In this document: piece by piece, positions 20,024 through 29,503 of the stretch
Layout of the letters: every line of letters starts with the position of its first letter
Position numbering within the stretch: position 1 is the first letter of the stretch
NCBI RefSeq assembly: GCF_012062845.1
Contig: NZ_WWNB01000007.1
Location: 89,709 to 153,708 of the forward strand
Source: Halomonas salinarum
Lineage (GTDB): Bacteria; Pseudomonadota; Gammaproteobacteria; Pseudomonadales; Halomonadaceae
Length of the DNA stretch: 64,000 nt
Direction of reading: 5' to 3'
Program-made: the position numbers and the translations under genes
The notes under the pieces: model-generated
The model's database searches: none
Told to the model about the DNA's origin: nothing
What the model saw: the letters and a program-made list of their open reading frames with translations, nothing else

Positions 20024-20236
20024 GGGTCGGGAATACTCCTAGAAACTGTTCGGATGATCATCCGTGAATCCGCATAAAATATATATTGGGACAATTATAG
20101 GAACAACTTCCCTACTTTCACCACCCCAGCATAAAAACATCGCACACAATAAGCGGTTTTTTTCTGAAAAGAAACACCCTGAACTCCCACGTGACGGGAG
20201 CTGCATCGAAAAAAGGTACCCGTTGTCATGCATTCC
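20024..20236 (-). promoter_or_regulatory. AT-rich ftsQ-ftsA spacer with candidate ftsA promoter
   Basis: This 213-base gap is visibly richer in A and T than its neighbours. On the minus strand a consensus -10 (TATAAT, 20094-20099) is present without a good -35; a second AT run (20077-20087) follows. A short hairpin CTCCC-GTCACGT-GGGAG sits near 20184-20200. Two overlapping short reading frames (64 and about 45 codons) start close to a GAGGA near 20233, and the longer one stops on the ftsA ribosome site. Their Cys-rich, unlikely compositions argue against real genes. I infer a local promoter for ftsAZ. Confidence 0.45.
20051..20064. repeat. Perfect 14-bp palindrome upstream of ftsA
   Basis: CGGATGATCATCCG is fully self-complementary and lies 27 bases before the ftsA start inside the ftsQ-ftsA gap. 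A dyad this exact is a candidate operator. In RNA it could only fold with a strained loop, so a protein-binding site is more plausible than a hairpin. Confidence 0.5.
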
Positions 20237-20947
20237 TCATGGCTCGACCGGAGCCGTCTCACCGTGCCAGGCAACCGCCACACCATTCGGGTAGCGCAGG
20301 TCGATGTAGCGAATTTGCGACGCTTCACTCCCCAATTGCCGCCGCCAAGCTGCCTCGAGTCGTGCGAGCCGTGCATCACGATCGCTGCGCCCCAACATGA
20401 TCCAAACACCGCTATCAAGCTGCAGGCGCCAGGCCCCCCGAGGCTCAAGGCGCAACTGACGAACCGTCACGCCCAGCGCAGCAAAGTGTCGCTGCAGGCG
20501 GTCGTAATAGGCCAGGACTTCGGCGCCACTGCCCGTTGGACCGGCCAAGTCAGGAAGCCCCTCTGGAGGGGCAACCGAGCCAAAGGCAAAGGGCTCACCG
20601 CGAGGGTTGAGCAACTCGTCATCATGCCAGCGCGCCACCGGCTGCTGCTCGAAAAGCTCCAGCGTCAGCGCATCCGGCCATTGACGTGACACACGGACCT
20701 CGGCCAGCCAGCCAATATCTCTGACCCGCTGACGTAGCTCGCCAAGATCAAGCGCCAGCCAGGACTGCCCTTCTACCAGCGGTGCCAACTGCTCGCGCAG
20801 GTAATCGGCACTGACGAGTTCAAGATCACCCCGGATCGAGACCCGCTCAATGGGGCGGTCCAGCCAGAGCCACAGCACGCGGCCACCGGCCACCAGCAGT
20901 ACCATGAGCAGAATGAGACCAAGCCAGGGCCCTCGGGTGCGTTCCAT
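20237..20947 (-). CDS. ftsQ: Cell division protein FtsQ
   Basis: Bitopic inner-membrane protein of 236 residues (E. coli 276) that links early and late divisome proteins through FtsB and FtsL. A short cytoplasmic N-terminus and one membrane helix (about 8-31) precede a POTRA domain (IERVSIRGDLELVSADYLREQL in parts, about 33-105) and the beta domain. The segment WLAEVRVSRQWPDAL is family-typical. It begins six bases after ddl and is the last gene of the tight part of the dcw run. Confidence 0.93.
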   Translation of the reverse strand: MERTRGPWLGLILLMVLLVAGGRVLWLWLDRPIERVSIRGDLELVSADYLREQLAPLVEGQSWLALDLGELRQRVRDIGWLAEVRVSRQWPDALTLELFEQQPVARWHDDELLNPRGEPFAFGSVAPPEGLPDLAGPTGSGAEVLAYYDRLQRHFAALGVTVRQLRLEPRGAWRLQLDSGVWIMLGRSDRDARLARLEAAWRRQLGSEASQIRYIDLRYPNGVAVAWHGETAPVEP

Positions 20948-20953
20948 TGCCGG

Positions 20954-21916
20954 TTACGACTCCTGCGCGGCAGCGAGGCTGCTATCGAGGATGCGAAGCA
21001 CCAGGGTGTCAAAATCGATGTCGGCGTAGGCCGCCGCTTGCGGGACCAGGCTGTGATCGGTCATGCCCGGCACGGTGTTGACCTCGAGCAGCCAGAAGCG
21101 CCCTTCAGCATCACGCATCACATCGACGCGCCCCCAGCCCTCGGCCCCGATAGCCTGGAAAGAGCGACGACTCAAATCACCCAGGGCCTTTTCATCCTCT
21201 GGGGAGAGCCCGCAAGGCAGATGGTAGAGGGTCTCGTCGGAGAGATACTTGGCTTCATAGTCATAGAAGCCGCTGGGAACCTCGACCCGTATCGCCGGCA
21301 GTACACTGTCTCCGAGCAGCGACACCGTATATTCGGGCCCCTTGACGAAGCGTTCGGCCATCACGGCCGCATCGAATCGCGCTGCATCGCGATAGGCTGC
21401 TTCGAGAGCCTCGGGACTATCGACAATGGTGATGCCCAGCGTCGAGCCCTCATGCACGGGCTTGACGATCAGCGGCAGCCCCAGCGAACGGCAGACGCCA
21501 TGCCAGTCAGCGGTAGCATCGAGTGTCAGGCTCTCAGGCGTGGGAAGCCCGGCATTCTGCCATATCGCCTTGGTACGCTGTTTATCCATGCCCAGCGCAG
21601 AGGCCAGCACGCCGCTGCCGGTAAAAGGAATCTCAAGCAGTGACAGCGCCCCCTGAAGCGTGCCGTTTTCCCCCACACCGCCATGCAGGGCGATGAAGAC
21701 CCGGTCCGGGGCCAGCGCCTGCAAGCCGGCCAAGCCACTGAGGGCCAGGTCATAGCCTATGGCGTCGACGCCACTGCGCTTGAGAGAGGCAAGGATGGCA
21801 CTGCCGCTGATCAGCGACACTTCTCGCTCAGCGGATGTGCCCCCATAGACGACTACCACTCGGCCATACCGCTCAGGCCTGACACTCTCGCTCATCATCA
21901 TTGCATCATCCGTCAT
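20954..21916 (-). CDS. ddl: D-alanine--D-alanine ligase
   Basis: ATP-grasp ligase of 320 residues that makes the D-Ala-D-Ala dipeptide used by MurF. Family marks: [16 protein letters not shown] near 24, [14 protein letters not shown] near 79, [11 protein letters not shown] near 153, and the C-terminal [17 protein letters not shown] holding metal ligands Glu and Asn. The position between murC and ftsQ is that of ddlB. Its ATG overlaps the murC stop by four bases. Confidence 0.96.
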   Translation of the reverse strand: MTDDAMMMSESVRPERYGRVVVVYGGTSAEREVSLISGSAILASLKRSGVDAIGYDLALSGLAGLQALAPDRVFIALHGGVGENGTLQGALSLLEIPFTGSGVLASALGMDKQRTKAIWQNAGLPTPESLTLDATADWHGVCRSLGLPLIVKPVHEGSTLGITIVDSPEALEAAYRDAARFDAAVMAERFVKGPEYTVSLLGDSVLPAIRVEVPSGFYDYEAKYLSDETLYHLPCGLSPEDEKALGDLSRRSFQAIGAEGWGRVDVMRDAEGRFWLLEVNTVPGMTDHSLVPQAAAYADIDFDTLVLRILDSSLAAAQES

Positions 21917-23379
21917 AGCGACACCTTATCGAGCTCGAGGCGTTGTTCGGCAAGCCCCAGGGCGATGCCGCCAACGTCACCAGCGCCCTGGGTAATCAGT
22001 ATATCGTTGGGGCGCAGTATGCGCTTGAGCAGAGCCGGCAGTTCCGACTTGTGCTCGACGAATAGCGGATCGACGAGACCACGCTGGCGAATCGAACCGG
22101 CCAGCGTCTTGCCTTCGGCGCCAGGAATTGGCGTCTCACCGGCCGCATAGACGTCCAGCAGTACCAAGGTATCGACACCCGACAGCACACGCACGAAGTC
22201 CTCGTAAAGATCACGCGTGCGCGAATAGCGATGCGGCTGGTAGACCATCACCAGACGCCGCTCGGGCCAGCCAGCGCGGATCGCACGGATCACCATGTCC
22301 ACCTCACGCGGATGATGGCCGTAATCATCGACCAGCATCACCTCGCCCTCGCCATCAGGGGCCTTGAAGTCGCCATGTACCTGGAAGCGACGCCCGACGC
22401 CTGCAAAGCTCGCCAGACCGCTCAGGATGGCGGCATCTGAAACACCTGCATCGCAGGCCACCGCGATCGCCGCCAGGGCGTTGAGGGCATTGTGCTCGCC
22501 CGGCATGGCAAGACGCACCTCGAGGGGCGGCTGGCCATCGGGGCGCAGTGCGGTAAAGCGCACTTCACCGGCATCCTGCACGAACTCGGTAATACGGTAA
22601 TCGGCGTCCTCGTTGAAGCCATACGTCACAAACTGACGATGCACCCGGTCCAGCAGCCCCCGCACGTTATCGTCGTCGAGGCACAGCACGGCGAGCCCAT
22701 AGAACGGCAGGTTGTGAAGGAATTCGACGAAGGTGTCCTTGAGCCGCTCAAAATCACCGCCATAGGTGCTCATGTGATCGGCGTCGATATTGGTCACAAT
22801 CGACACCATCGGCTGCAGGTGCAAAAAGGACGCATCCGACTCATCGGCTTCAGCGACCAGATAATCGCCCTCGCCGAGCCGTGCGTTAGTGCCGGCACTG
22901 GTCAGCTTGCCGCCAATCACAAAGGTCGGGTCAAGCCCACCCTCGGCGAGTAGCGTCGAGGCAATGCTGGTCGTCGTTGTCTTGCCATGGGTGCCGGCCA
23001 CGGCAATGCCGTGGCGAAAGCGCATCAGTTCGGCAAGCATCTCGGCGCGGCGCACCACGGGCACCCGGTGCTCCTGGGCCCAGCGAATCTCCGGGTTGGC
23101 CGGGTCGACAGCGGTCGAGACGACCACCACATCGGCCGTCTCAACGTTTTCGGCAGCATGCCCAAGCGCTACGCGAATCCCGCACTGGCGCAGATGGGCG
23201 ACCACCGGCGATTCCTTTAGATCGCTACCGCTGACCTGATACCCCTGATTGGCCAACACCTCAGCGATGCCACACATGCCAGCACCGCCGATGCCGACGA
23301 AATGAATGCGCCGGATACGCCGCATGCCAGGGCCACGGACATCGCCGCCGGCCAGCGGGGATTGCTTACGATATTTCAC
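21913..23379 (-). CDS. murC: UDP-N-acetylmuramate--L-alanine ligase MurC
   Basis: Cytosolic ligase of 488 residues that adds the first peptide residue to UDP-MurNAc. The N-terminal nucleotide fold is [17 protein letters not shown]; the ATP loop [10 protein letters not shown] is near 127-136; HHPREVDM and YQPHRYSRT lie in the C-terminal domain. The start is a GTG overlapping the murG 3' end by 14 bases, with GGAG seven bases upstream. A later Met (MRRIRRIHF) would also leave an intact domain, so the start is moderately certain. Confidence 0.96.
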   Translation of the reverse strand: MKYRKQSPLAGGDVRGPGMRRIRRIHFVGIGGAGMCGIAEVLANQGYQVSGSDLKESPVVAHLRQCGIRVALGHAAENVETADVVVVSTAVDPANPEIRWAQEHRVPVVRRAEMLAELMRFRHGIAVAGTHGKTTTTSIASTLLAEGGLDPTFVIGGKLTSAGTNARLGEGDYLVAEADESDASFLHLQPMVSIVTNIDADHMSTYGGDFERLKDTFVEFLHNLPFYGLAVLCLDDDNVRGLLDRVHRQFVTYGFNEDADYRITEFVQDAGEVRFTALRPDGQPPLEVRLAMPGEHNALNALAAIAVACDAGVSDAAILSGLASFAGVGRRFQVHGDFKAPDGEGEVMLVDDYGHHPREVDMVIRAIRAGWPERRLVMVYQPHRYSRTRDLYEDFVRVLSGVDTLVLLDVYAAGETPIPGAEGKTLAGSIRQRGLVDPLFVEHKSELPALLKRILRPNDILITQGAGDVGGIALGLAEQRLELDKVSL

Positions 23380-24457
23380 TGTCTATCTCCATGCAGCCAG
23401 CCACCAGGCGATCGACGGCGTCCAAGCGGGCATTAGCCCGGGCGCGGCTTGCCATGATGGCTAGGGTATTGGGCACCAAAATCGCCTCGAGCCGCGCAGC
23501 AAGCGCGGACGACGTAATTTCGGCCTGAGGCATCAGTTCGCCGGCGCCGACATCCAGCAGCACCCGGGCATTGGCCGTCTGGTGGTCATCCACCGCATGC
23601 GGGTAAGGCACCAGCAGCGCCGGTTTCGCGGCCGCAGCAAGCTCCGCCACCGTCAGCGCCCCGGCGCGACAGACCACCAGATCCGCCCAGTCGTATGCGC
23701 TGGCCATATCATCGATGAAGGCGCTGACCTCAGCCGTCACCTCCTGCGCCGCATACGCCTCACGAGTTGCCGCGTCCTTGTCACGGCCGGCCTGGTGCCG
23801 CACCTCGGGGCGCTTTTCCGGGGCGAGCTTGGCAAGTGCTGTAGGCAGGTAATCGTTCAACGCCTTGGCCCCCAGAGAACCCCCCACCACCAACAGGCGC
23901 AGCGGCCGGTGATTCATCGTGGCTTCCTCGCGGGGCGTCTCACCCAGAGCGGCGATCTCGGGGCGCACGGGGTTGCCTATCACTTCTGCTCCCCGCGGGA
24001 AGGCACCAGGAAAGGCGGCATAGACCCGCCGCGCAAGGCGCGCGAGGGCCTTGTTGGTCATGCCAGCCACAGCATTCTGTTCGTGGATCAGTATCGGACG
24101 ACGCGTCAGCCAGGCCGCGAGGCCGCCAGGGCCGCTGGCGAAGCCGCCCATGCCGACCACCAGATCGGGGTTGAAGCGGGCCATCACGCCGCGAGCCTGC
24201 CAGATGGCACGGCTTAGTCGCCAGGGCGTCGAAAGCCAACCGGCCGCCCCGTTACCGCGCAGACCAGCCACATCGATGCGATGCAGGGGGATGCCGGCCT
24301 CTGGAACCAATTGGTTTTCGATGCCCCGAGGGCTACCCAGCCATTCGACGCGCACACCGCGGGCTTCGAGGCCACGCGCCAGCGACAGCGCCGGGATCAC
24401 GTGCCCCCCGGTGCCACCGGCCATGATCAGCACCCGCTCTAGGTTGGATTCTTTCAC
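23366..24457 (-). CDS. murG: UDP-GlcNAc--undecaprenyl-pyrophosphoryl-MurNAc-pentapeptide transferase MurG
   Basis: Peripheral membrane GT28 glycosyltransferase of 363 residues (E. coli 355) that converts lipid I to lipid II. The first glycine loop GGTGGHV is at 14-20; other loops are [12 protein letters not shown] and [13 protein letters not shown]; the UDP-binding segment [14 protein letters not shown] follows. The frame is open far upstream inside ftsW, but homology starts at a GTG whose GTGA overlaps the ftsW stop, so I take that as the start. Confidence 0.96.
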   Translation of the reverse strand: MKESNLERVLIMAGGTGGHVIPALSLARGLEARGVRVEWLGSPRGIENQLVPEAGIPLHRIDVAGLRGNGAAGWLSTPWRLSRAIWQARGVMARFNPDLVVGMGGFASGPGGLAAWLTRRPILIHEQNAVAGMTNKALARLARRVYAAFPGAFPRGAEVIGNPVRPEIAALGETPREEATMNHRPLRLLVVGGSLGAKALNDYLPTALAKLAPEKRPEVRHQAGRDKDAATREAYAAQEVTAEVSAFIDDMASAYDWADLVVCRAGALTVAELAAAAKPALLVPYPHAVDDHQTANARVLLDVGAGELMPQAEITSSALAARLEAILVPNTLAIMASRARANARLDAVDRLVAGCMEIDSEIS

Positions 24458-25662
24458 GCTCGCTCTCCCTGCGATCGGGTCGGTGTCTTGGTGCGCGCCG
24501 TCTTGGGAGCTGCAGGTTGCGACCGACGGGCTGCCTGGCGGGTCTCGATATCGACCCGCAGCAACAGCGCCACCATGACGGCACTGACCACCAGGCTCGA
24601 ACCGCCATAGCTCAGCAGCGGAAGCGTCAGCCCCTTGGTCGGCAACATCCCGGTACTCACGGCGATATTGATGAAGGCCTGGCCGCCGATGATCAGGGCG
24701 ATACCGTAGCTGAGATAAGCGGCAAACGGCAATTTGGCAAGTTCCGCACGCCGCCCTACCGCCATTGCCCGAATGACCAGCAGGGCAAAAAGCCCGACCA
24801 CCGCCATGGCACCCACCAGCCCGAGTTCCTCGGCGATCACCGCAAACACGAAGTCGGTATGCGCCTCGGGCAGATAGAAGAGTTTCTGCACACTGTTGCC
24901 CAGCCCCAGCCCGAACCAATGCCCACGGCCATAGGCGATCAGTGCCTGAGTCAGCTGATAACCGCTCGCAAACTGATCCGCCCAGGGGTCGGAAAAACTG
25001 GTCAGGCGCGCCATGCGGTAGGGCTCGGCGACCGCCAGCAGCGCGCCTAGCGCGGCAAGCAGCAACAGCAGTAACAGGAAACGCCACATCGGCGCACCGG
25101 CCATCAGCAACATGCCCATCACACAGCCGGTCATGACGACCACTGAGCCATAGTCAGGCTCGAGAATCAGCAGCGCGGCGAGCACACCCGTGACCAACAG
25201 CGGCCGCAGGAAAGCCCCCCAGGTCTTGCGCACCAACGGCAAAAAGCGCTCAAGATAGCCCGCCATATAGGCAATCAGGCACAGCTTGGCGATCTCGGAG
25301 GGTTGAAGGTTGACAGGCACACCGGGAATGGATAGCCAGCGAGTGCTGCCGTTGACCTCACGACCGACAATCAGCACCAGTACCAGCAGAAAGATGGCCA
25401 CCCCCAGCAGCAAGAGGCCATTGACCCGCCACCAACCGATGGGCACCCAAAGCACCGCATAGCCAAGCGCAATCGCCAACAGCACGAAGAAGCCATGCCG
25501 GATGCTAAAATAGAAGGGGTTGCCGGTAAGCCCCGATGCCACCTCGGTGGAGGCTGATGTCACCATCACCCAGCCCACCAGCATCAGGGTCAGGGCCGAC
25601 AGCAGTAGCCAACCATCGAAAGGCTGGTGAGCGGTAGACAGACGTTCGCTCAGCCTCTTCAT
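24454..25662 (-). CDS. ftsW: Septal peptidoglycan polymerase FtsW
   Basis: SEDS-family glycosyltransferase of 402 residues with about ten membrane helices; it polymerises lipid II at the septum with FtsI. Family segments include GREVNGSTRWLSIPG, QPSEIAKL, LEPDYGSVVVM, SDPWADQFASGYQLTQALIA in parts, and LPLLSYGGSSL near the C-terminus. An Arg/Thr-rich cytoplasmic tail ends the protein. Its ATG overlaps the murD stop and its stop overlaps the murG GTG. Confidence 0.96.
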   Translation of the reverse strand: MKRLSERLSTAHQPFDGWLLLSALTLMLVGWVMVTSASTEVASGLTGNPFYFSIRHGFFVLLAIALGYAVLWVPIGWWRVNGLLLLGVAIFLLVLVLIVGREVNGSTRWLSIPGVPVNLQPSEIAKLCLIAYMAGYLERFLPLVRKTWGAFLRPLLVTGVLAALLILEPDYGSVVVMTGCVMGMLLMAGAPMWRFLLLLLLLAALGALLAVAEPYRMARLTSFSDPWADQFASGYQLTQALIAYGRGHWFGLGLGNSVQKLFYLPEAHTDFVFAVIAEELGLVGAMAVVGLFALLVIRAMAVGRRAELAKLPFAAYLSYGIALIIGGQAFINIAVSTGMLPTKGLTLPLLSYGGSSLVVSAVMVALLLRVDIETRQAARRSQPAAPKTARTKTPTRSQGERA

Positions 25663-27041
25663 GTCTTCTCCTTCAGCGTCTCACTTACCCAGTCACGAAA
25701 GGCATCACCGCGGGCCATGTAGTGAGGAAACTGATCGAGGCTGGCGCAGGCCGGTGACAACAGAACAGCATCGCCCGGCAGAGCAATGGCCCGAGCCCGC
25801 ACAAGCGCAGCCACGAGATCATCGACCCGGGTCACCGCCACGCCCTCCTCCACGGCAGTGGCCAGACGCTTTGCATCGGCACCAAATACCACGACCTCGC
25901 GGGCATAGCGCGAAAGCGGTTTCGCCAGGGGCGTAAAATCGGCGCCCTTGCCCACACCACCGGCCAGCAGCACCAAACGCCCCTCGAGCGTCGGCCCCAG
26001 GCCTTCGATGGCCGCCAGTGTCGCCCCGACATTGGTGCCTTTGGAATCATTGATCCAGGCGATATCGTTCACCTTGGCGACAAGCTCACCACGGTGGGCA
26101 AGCCCCTGAAAGCGCTCGAGCACGGCGCGCATCGAGGACAGCGGCAGTCCCAAGCGCTCGCCCATGGCCATCGCGGCCAGGGCATTGGCCTGATTGTGAC
26201 GCCCGGGCAGGCGCACGGCACTGGCCGGCATCAACGGGATCTTGCCACGCATCAGCCAAGGCACATCGCCCTGGCCATCATCATGCCCCGCAATGCCCCA
26301 GTCGCCCTCATCGGGGGCTTGGGTGGTAAAGCGATCCAGCGCCGGTAGAGTCGTTGCCGGCCAGGTCATGGGGTCATCGGCGTTGACCACGCCATGAGCC
26401 GCGCCGCGGAAGATGCCAAGCTTTGCGGCGCGATACCCCGCCAGATCACCATGACGATCCAGGTGATCATCGCAGAGATTGAGAAAGGCTGCCGTCTCGG
26501 CACCCAGCCAGGGCGTGGTCTCGAGCTGGAAGCTGGATAGTTCAAGCACATAGAGCTCGGCATCGGGCATATCGGCCAACAAATCCAGCGCCGGCGTGCC
26601 CAAATTCCCCCCGACGGCGACATGGCGACCGGCCTCGCTGGCCATCTCGCCGAGTAGCGTGGTTACGGTAGATTTGGCGTTGGAGCCGGTAATGGCGGCA
26701 ATGGGGGCACGACAGGCACGCACGAAGAGTGCGATTTCGCCAACCAGGCGCGGCCGGCCCTCATCATCGATAGCCGCAAGTGACGGCAAGCCTGGTGTCT
26801 TGGGATCCACACCGGGGCTCAAGACGACTTCTCTGGCCGCCGACATATCCAAGCCATCGAGCGGGCCGCAGTGAATCGCCACCTCAGGGTATTGGGTTCG
26901 AATCTCGTCAAGACCGGGCGGTGACGAACGCGTATCCGCGATCATGAAGGGGACATCCAGTCGCGACAGATGACGCGCAATGGCGCGGCCCGATACGCCA
27001 AGCCCCACCACCAGCGTCACCCCCTCGGGGACAGCGACCAT
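25659..27041 (-). CDS. murD: UDP-N-acetylmuramoylalanine--D-glutamate ligase MurD
   Basis: Cytosolic Mur ligase of 460 residues (E. coli 438) that adds D-Glu to UDP-MurNAc-L-Ala. An N-terminal Rossmann segment LVVGLGVSGRAIARHL is followed by the ATP loop GSNAKSTVTTL (about 115), the NLCDDHLDRHG region, and NDSKGTNVGATLAAI. The frame stays open upstream into mraY, but the ATG overlapping the mraY stop (ATGA) gives the normal N-terminus. ATGA coupling to ftsW downstream as well. Confidence 0.96.
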   Translation of the reverse strand: MVAVPEGVTLVVGLGVSGRAIARHLSRLDVPFMIADTRSSPPGLDEIRTQYPEVAIHCGPLDGLDMSAAREVVLSPGVDPKTPGLPSLAAIDDEGRPRLVGEIALFVRACRAPIAAITGSNAKSTVTTLLGEMASEAGRHVAVGGNLGTPALDLLADMPDAELYVLELSSFQLETTPWLGAETAAFLNLCDDHLDRHGDLAGYRAAKLGIFRGAAHGVVNADDPMTWPATTLPALDRFTTQAPDEGDWGIAGHDDGQGDVPWLMRGKIPLMPASAVRLPGRHNQANALAAMAMGERLGLPLSSMRAVLERFQGLAHRGELVAKVNDIAWINDSKGTNVGATLAAIEGLGPTLEGRLVLLAGGVGKGADFTPLAKPLSRYAREVVVFGADAKRLATAVEEGVAVTRVDDLVAALVRARAIALPGDAVLLSPACASLDQFPHYMARGDAFRDWVSETLKEKT

Positions 27042-28123
27042 CAGCGAACCTTCAGCGTCGCAAGACCCATCAGCACCAGCACCACGGTAATGATCCAGAA
27101 GCGCACGATGACCCGCGGCTCGGGCCAGCCCTTGAGCTCGAAGTGGTGGTGAAGGGGCGCCATGCGAAAGATGCGCCGACCGGTAAGCTTGTAGGAAGCC
27201 ACCTGCAGGATCACCGACACCGTTTCCATGACGAAGACCCCGCCCATGATGAACAGCACGATCTCCTGGCGCACGATCACCGCCACCACGCCGAGGGCAG
27301 CACCCAGGGCCAGGGCCCCCACGTCGCCCATGAAGACCTGAGCCGGGTAGGTGTTGAACCAAAGAAAGCCAAGACCGGCACCGGCGATGGTACCGCAGAA
27401 CACCGCCAGCTCGCCGGCGCCGGGAATCAGCGGAATATGCAAGTATTCGGCGAAGACCGTGTTGCCGCTAGCGTAGGCAAATACGGAGAGCCCCATGGCC
27501 ACCAGCACGGTGGGCATGATCGCCAGGCCATCCAGGCCATCGGTGAGATTGACGGCATTGGAGCTACCCACGATCACCAGATAGGTCAGCACCACGAAGA
27601 ACAGCCCCAGCGGTATCACCACCCCCTTGAACAGCGGGACGATCAGACTGGTCTCGACCGGGCTCGCCGCGGTCAGGTAGAGCAGCACCGCAGCTCCCAG
27701 CCCGATTACCGATTGCCAGAAGTACTTCCACCGCGCTGGCAGGCCACGTGGGTTCTTCTCGACCACCTTGCGGAAATCATCGACCCAGCCAATGGCACCG
27801 AAGCCCAGAGTGACGCCAAGCACGATCCATACGTAATGGTTGGTCAGATCGCCCCACAATAGCGTACTGACGGCCATCGCCATCAGGATCATCGCCCCGC
27901 CCATGGTCGGCGTGCCGGCCTTGGACAGGTGTGACTGGGGACCGTCATCACGCACCGCCTGACCGATCTGGCGCTCGACCAGGCGGCGAATCATCATCGG
28001 TCCCAACCACAGACACAGCAGCAGAGCCGTCAATGTCCCCAGGATCATGCGCAGGGTCAGGTAGCCGAAGACATTGAAGGCGTTATTGTAGTGCGACAGT
28101 ATTTCGGCGAGAAAAAGCAGCAT
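27041..28123 (-). CDS. mraY: Phospho-N-acetylmuramoyl-pentapeptide transferase MraY
   Basis: Polytopic inner-membrane enzyme of 360 residues (E. coli also 360) that makes lipid I from UDP-MurNAc-pentapeptide and undecaprenyl phosphate. About ten helices are apparent. Conserved cytoplasmic loops are visible: [10 protein letters not shown] near 66, WVDDFRK near 114, [13 protein letters not shown] near 190, [11 protein letters not shown] near 266, and [13 protein letters not shown] near 322. It lies nine bases after murF and overlaps murD. Confidence 0.97.
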   Translation of the reverse strand: MLLFLAEILSHYNNAFNVFGYLTLRMILGTLTALLLCLWLGPMMIRRLVERQIGQAVRDDGPQSHLSKAGTPTMGGAMILMAMAVSTLLWGDLTNHYVWIVLGVTLGFGAIGWVDDFRKVVEKNPRGLPARWKYFWQSVIGLGAAVLLYLTAASPVETSLIVPLFKGVVIPLGLFFVVLTYLVIVGSSNAVNLTDGLDGLAIMPTVLVAMGLSVFAYASGNTVFAEYLHIPLIPGAGELAVFCGTIAGAGLGFLWFNTYPAQVFMGDVGALALGAALGVVAVIVRQEIVLFIMGGVFVMETVSVILQVASYKLTGRRIFRMAPLHHHFELKGWPEPRVIVRFWIITVVLVLMGLATLKVR

Positions 28124-28132
28124 GGGTTGCGT

Positions 28133-29503
28133 TCACCTTGATGCATCCAGGCGCAGCTCGGCAATCAAGCGTTCCATGCCGGCGCTGCGCGAGCCCTTGA
28201 CCAGTACACTGGCCCCGGACGGAAGATGGTTGTGGGCATGGCGCGCGAGCGCCTGCCAATCGTTGAAATGACACCCGCCTTCGCCGAAGGCCTGACTGGC
28301 CGGCACGGCCGGCGCACCCAGAGTGCCAAGAAAGTCGATACCTCGTTCCCGCGCATGACGTCCGATGTCGGCATGTAACTGATCGGACGCCGATCCCAAT
28401 TCGCCCATGGCCCCCAGCAGGCACCAGCGGGGGCCCGGTAGTTCGGCCAGCAGATCTATTGCCGCTTTCACCGCTCCGGGGTTGGCATTATACGTATCGT
28501 CGAGCAAACGTGAATCGCGGATTCCCGGCACCACCATCAGGCGCCCGGGCATCGGCGCCGCTGCCGACAGACCCGCCATCAAAGAGGCCTCGTCCAGCCC
28601 CATGGCGAGAGCGGCTGCGGCAGCAGCCAGAGCATTGGCCACATTGTGCCGGCCAAGCAGGCCAAGCTGAACACGCCCCAGTGAGCGGCCATCGACATGA
28701 AGCGCAAACGCATAGCGCCCCTCGCCATCACAGACCGGGTCGACTGCACGGACCCGGGCTCCCTCCGCGAAGCCGAAATCCAGCACCTCATGCGGCTCAG
28801 CCAGCCGGCACCATAGCGGATAGAAGACATCGTCGCGATTAAGCACCGCCACCCCATCGGCGGCGAGGCCAGCAAGAATTTCGGCCTTGGCCTGAGCGAT
28901 GCGCCCCGTGTCACCAAACTCACCGACATGGGCGCCGGTCACGTTAGTGATGACCGCCACCTGCGGCGCGGCCAGCAACGTCGTCCAGGCGATCTCGCCG
29001 ACATGGTTGGCACCGAGCTCAAGCACCGCATGGCGATGCTCGGCAGCCAGCCCCAGCAGGGTCAGGGGTGCACCGATGTCGTTGTTGAGGTTGCCGCGAG
29101 TCGCGAGCCCCTTACCATCTGCCGCCAGCAGAGTGGCAAGCAACTCCTTGACCGTGGTCTTGCCGCTGTTGCCGGTGATAGCAACCAAGGGGCCACCCCA
29201 GGCCTGGCGGCGTGCCTTGGCAAGCACGCCCAGGGCCAGGCGAGTGTCGGGCACCACGAGCTGTGGCAGCGGATCCTCGACGGGGCGCGACACTACCGCG
29301 GCAAGTGCCCCGGCCTCACGTGCCTTGGCCAGGTAATCGTGGGCGTCGAAGCGCTCGCCGACCAATGCTATCAGCACCTGGCCCGGCGTCAGCGCACGCG
29401 TATCGGTGGTGATGCCCAAGACAGGCGATGAGAAATCACCCGGGCAGGCAGTGCCGAGCAGCTCGGCAAGCTCCCCCAGTGTCTCAAGGCCCACACCACT
29501 CAT
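28133..29503 (-). CDS. murF: UDP-MurNAc-tripeptide--D-Ala-D-Ala ligase MurF
   Basis: Cytosolic Mur ligase of 456 residues that attaches the D-Ala-D-Ala made by Ddl. The ATP loop GNSGKTTVKELL is near 109-120; LGANHVGEI and DDTYNANPGAVKAAI are family segments, the latter close to the adenine site. Overlaps the murE stop by four bases (ATGA). Confidence 0.96.
   Translation of the reverse strand: MSGVGLETLGELAELLGTACPGDFSSPVLGITTDTRALTPGQVLIALVGERFDAHDYLAKAREAGALAAVVSRPVEDPLPQLVVPDTRLALGVLAKARRQAWGGPLVAITGNSGKTTVKELLATLLAADGKGLATRGNLNNDIGAPLTLLGLAAEHRHAVLELGANHVGEIAWTTLLAAPQVAVITNVTGAHVGEFGDTGRIAQAKAEILAGLAADGVAVLNRDDVFYPLWCRLAEPHEVLDFGFAEGARVRAVDPVCDGEGRYAFALHVDGRSLGRVQLGLLGRHNVANALAAAAAALAMGLDEASLMAGLSAAAPMPGRLMVVPGIRDSRLLDDTYNANPGAVKAAIDLLAELPGPRWCLLGAMGELGSASDQLHADIGRHARERGIDFLGTLGAPAVPASQAFGEGGCHFNDWQALARHAHNHLPSGASVLVKGSRSAGMERLIAELRLDASR

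Noticed and set aside
24458..25087. In-frame upstream extension of murG to 573 codons
   Set aside because: The extension runs inside ftsW, shows no family similarity and is Arg/Gly/Ala-rich frame noise. The GTG at the ftsW stop gives the normal MurG N-terminus.
27042..27362. In-frame upstream extension of murD to 567 codons
   Set aside because: It overlaps the mraY 3' end and has no similarity; the ATGA junction is the natural start.
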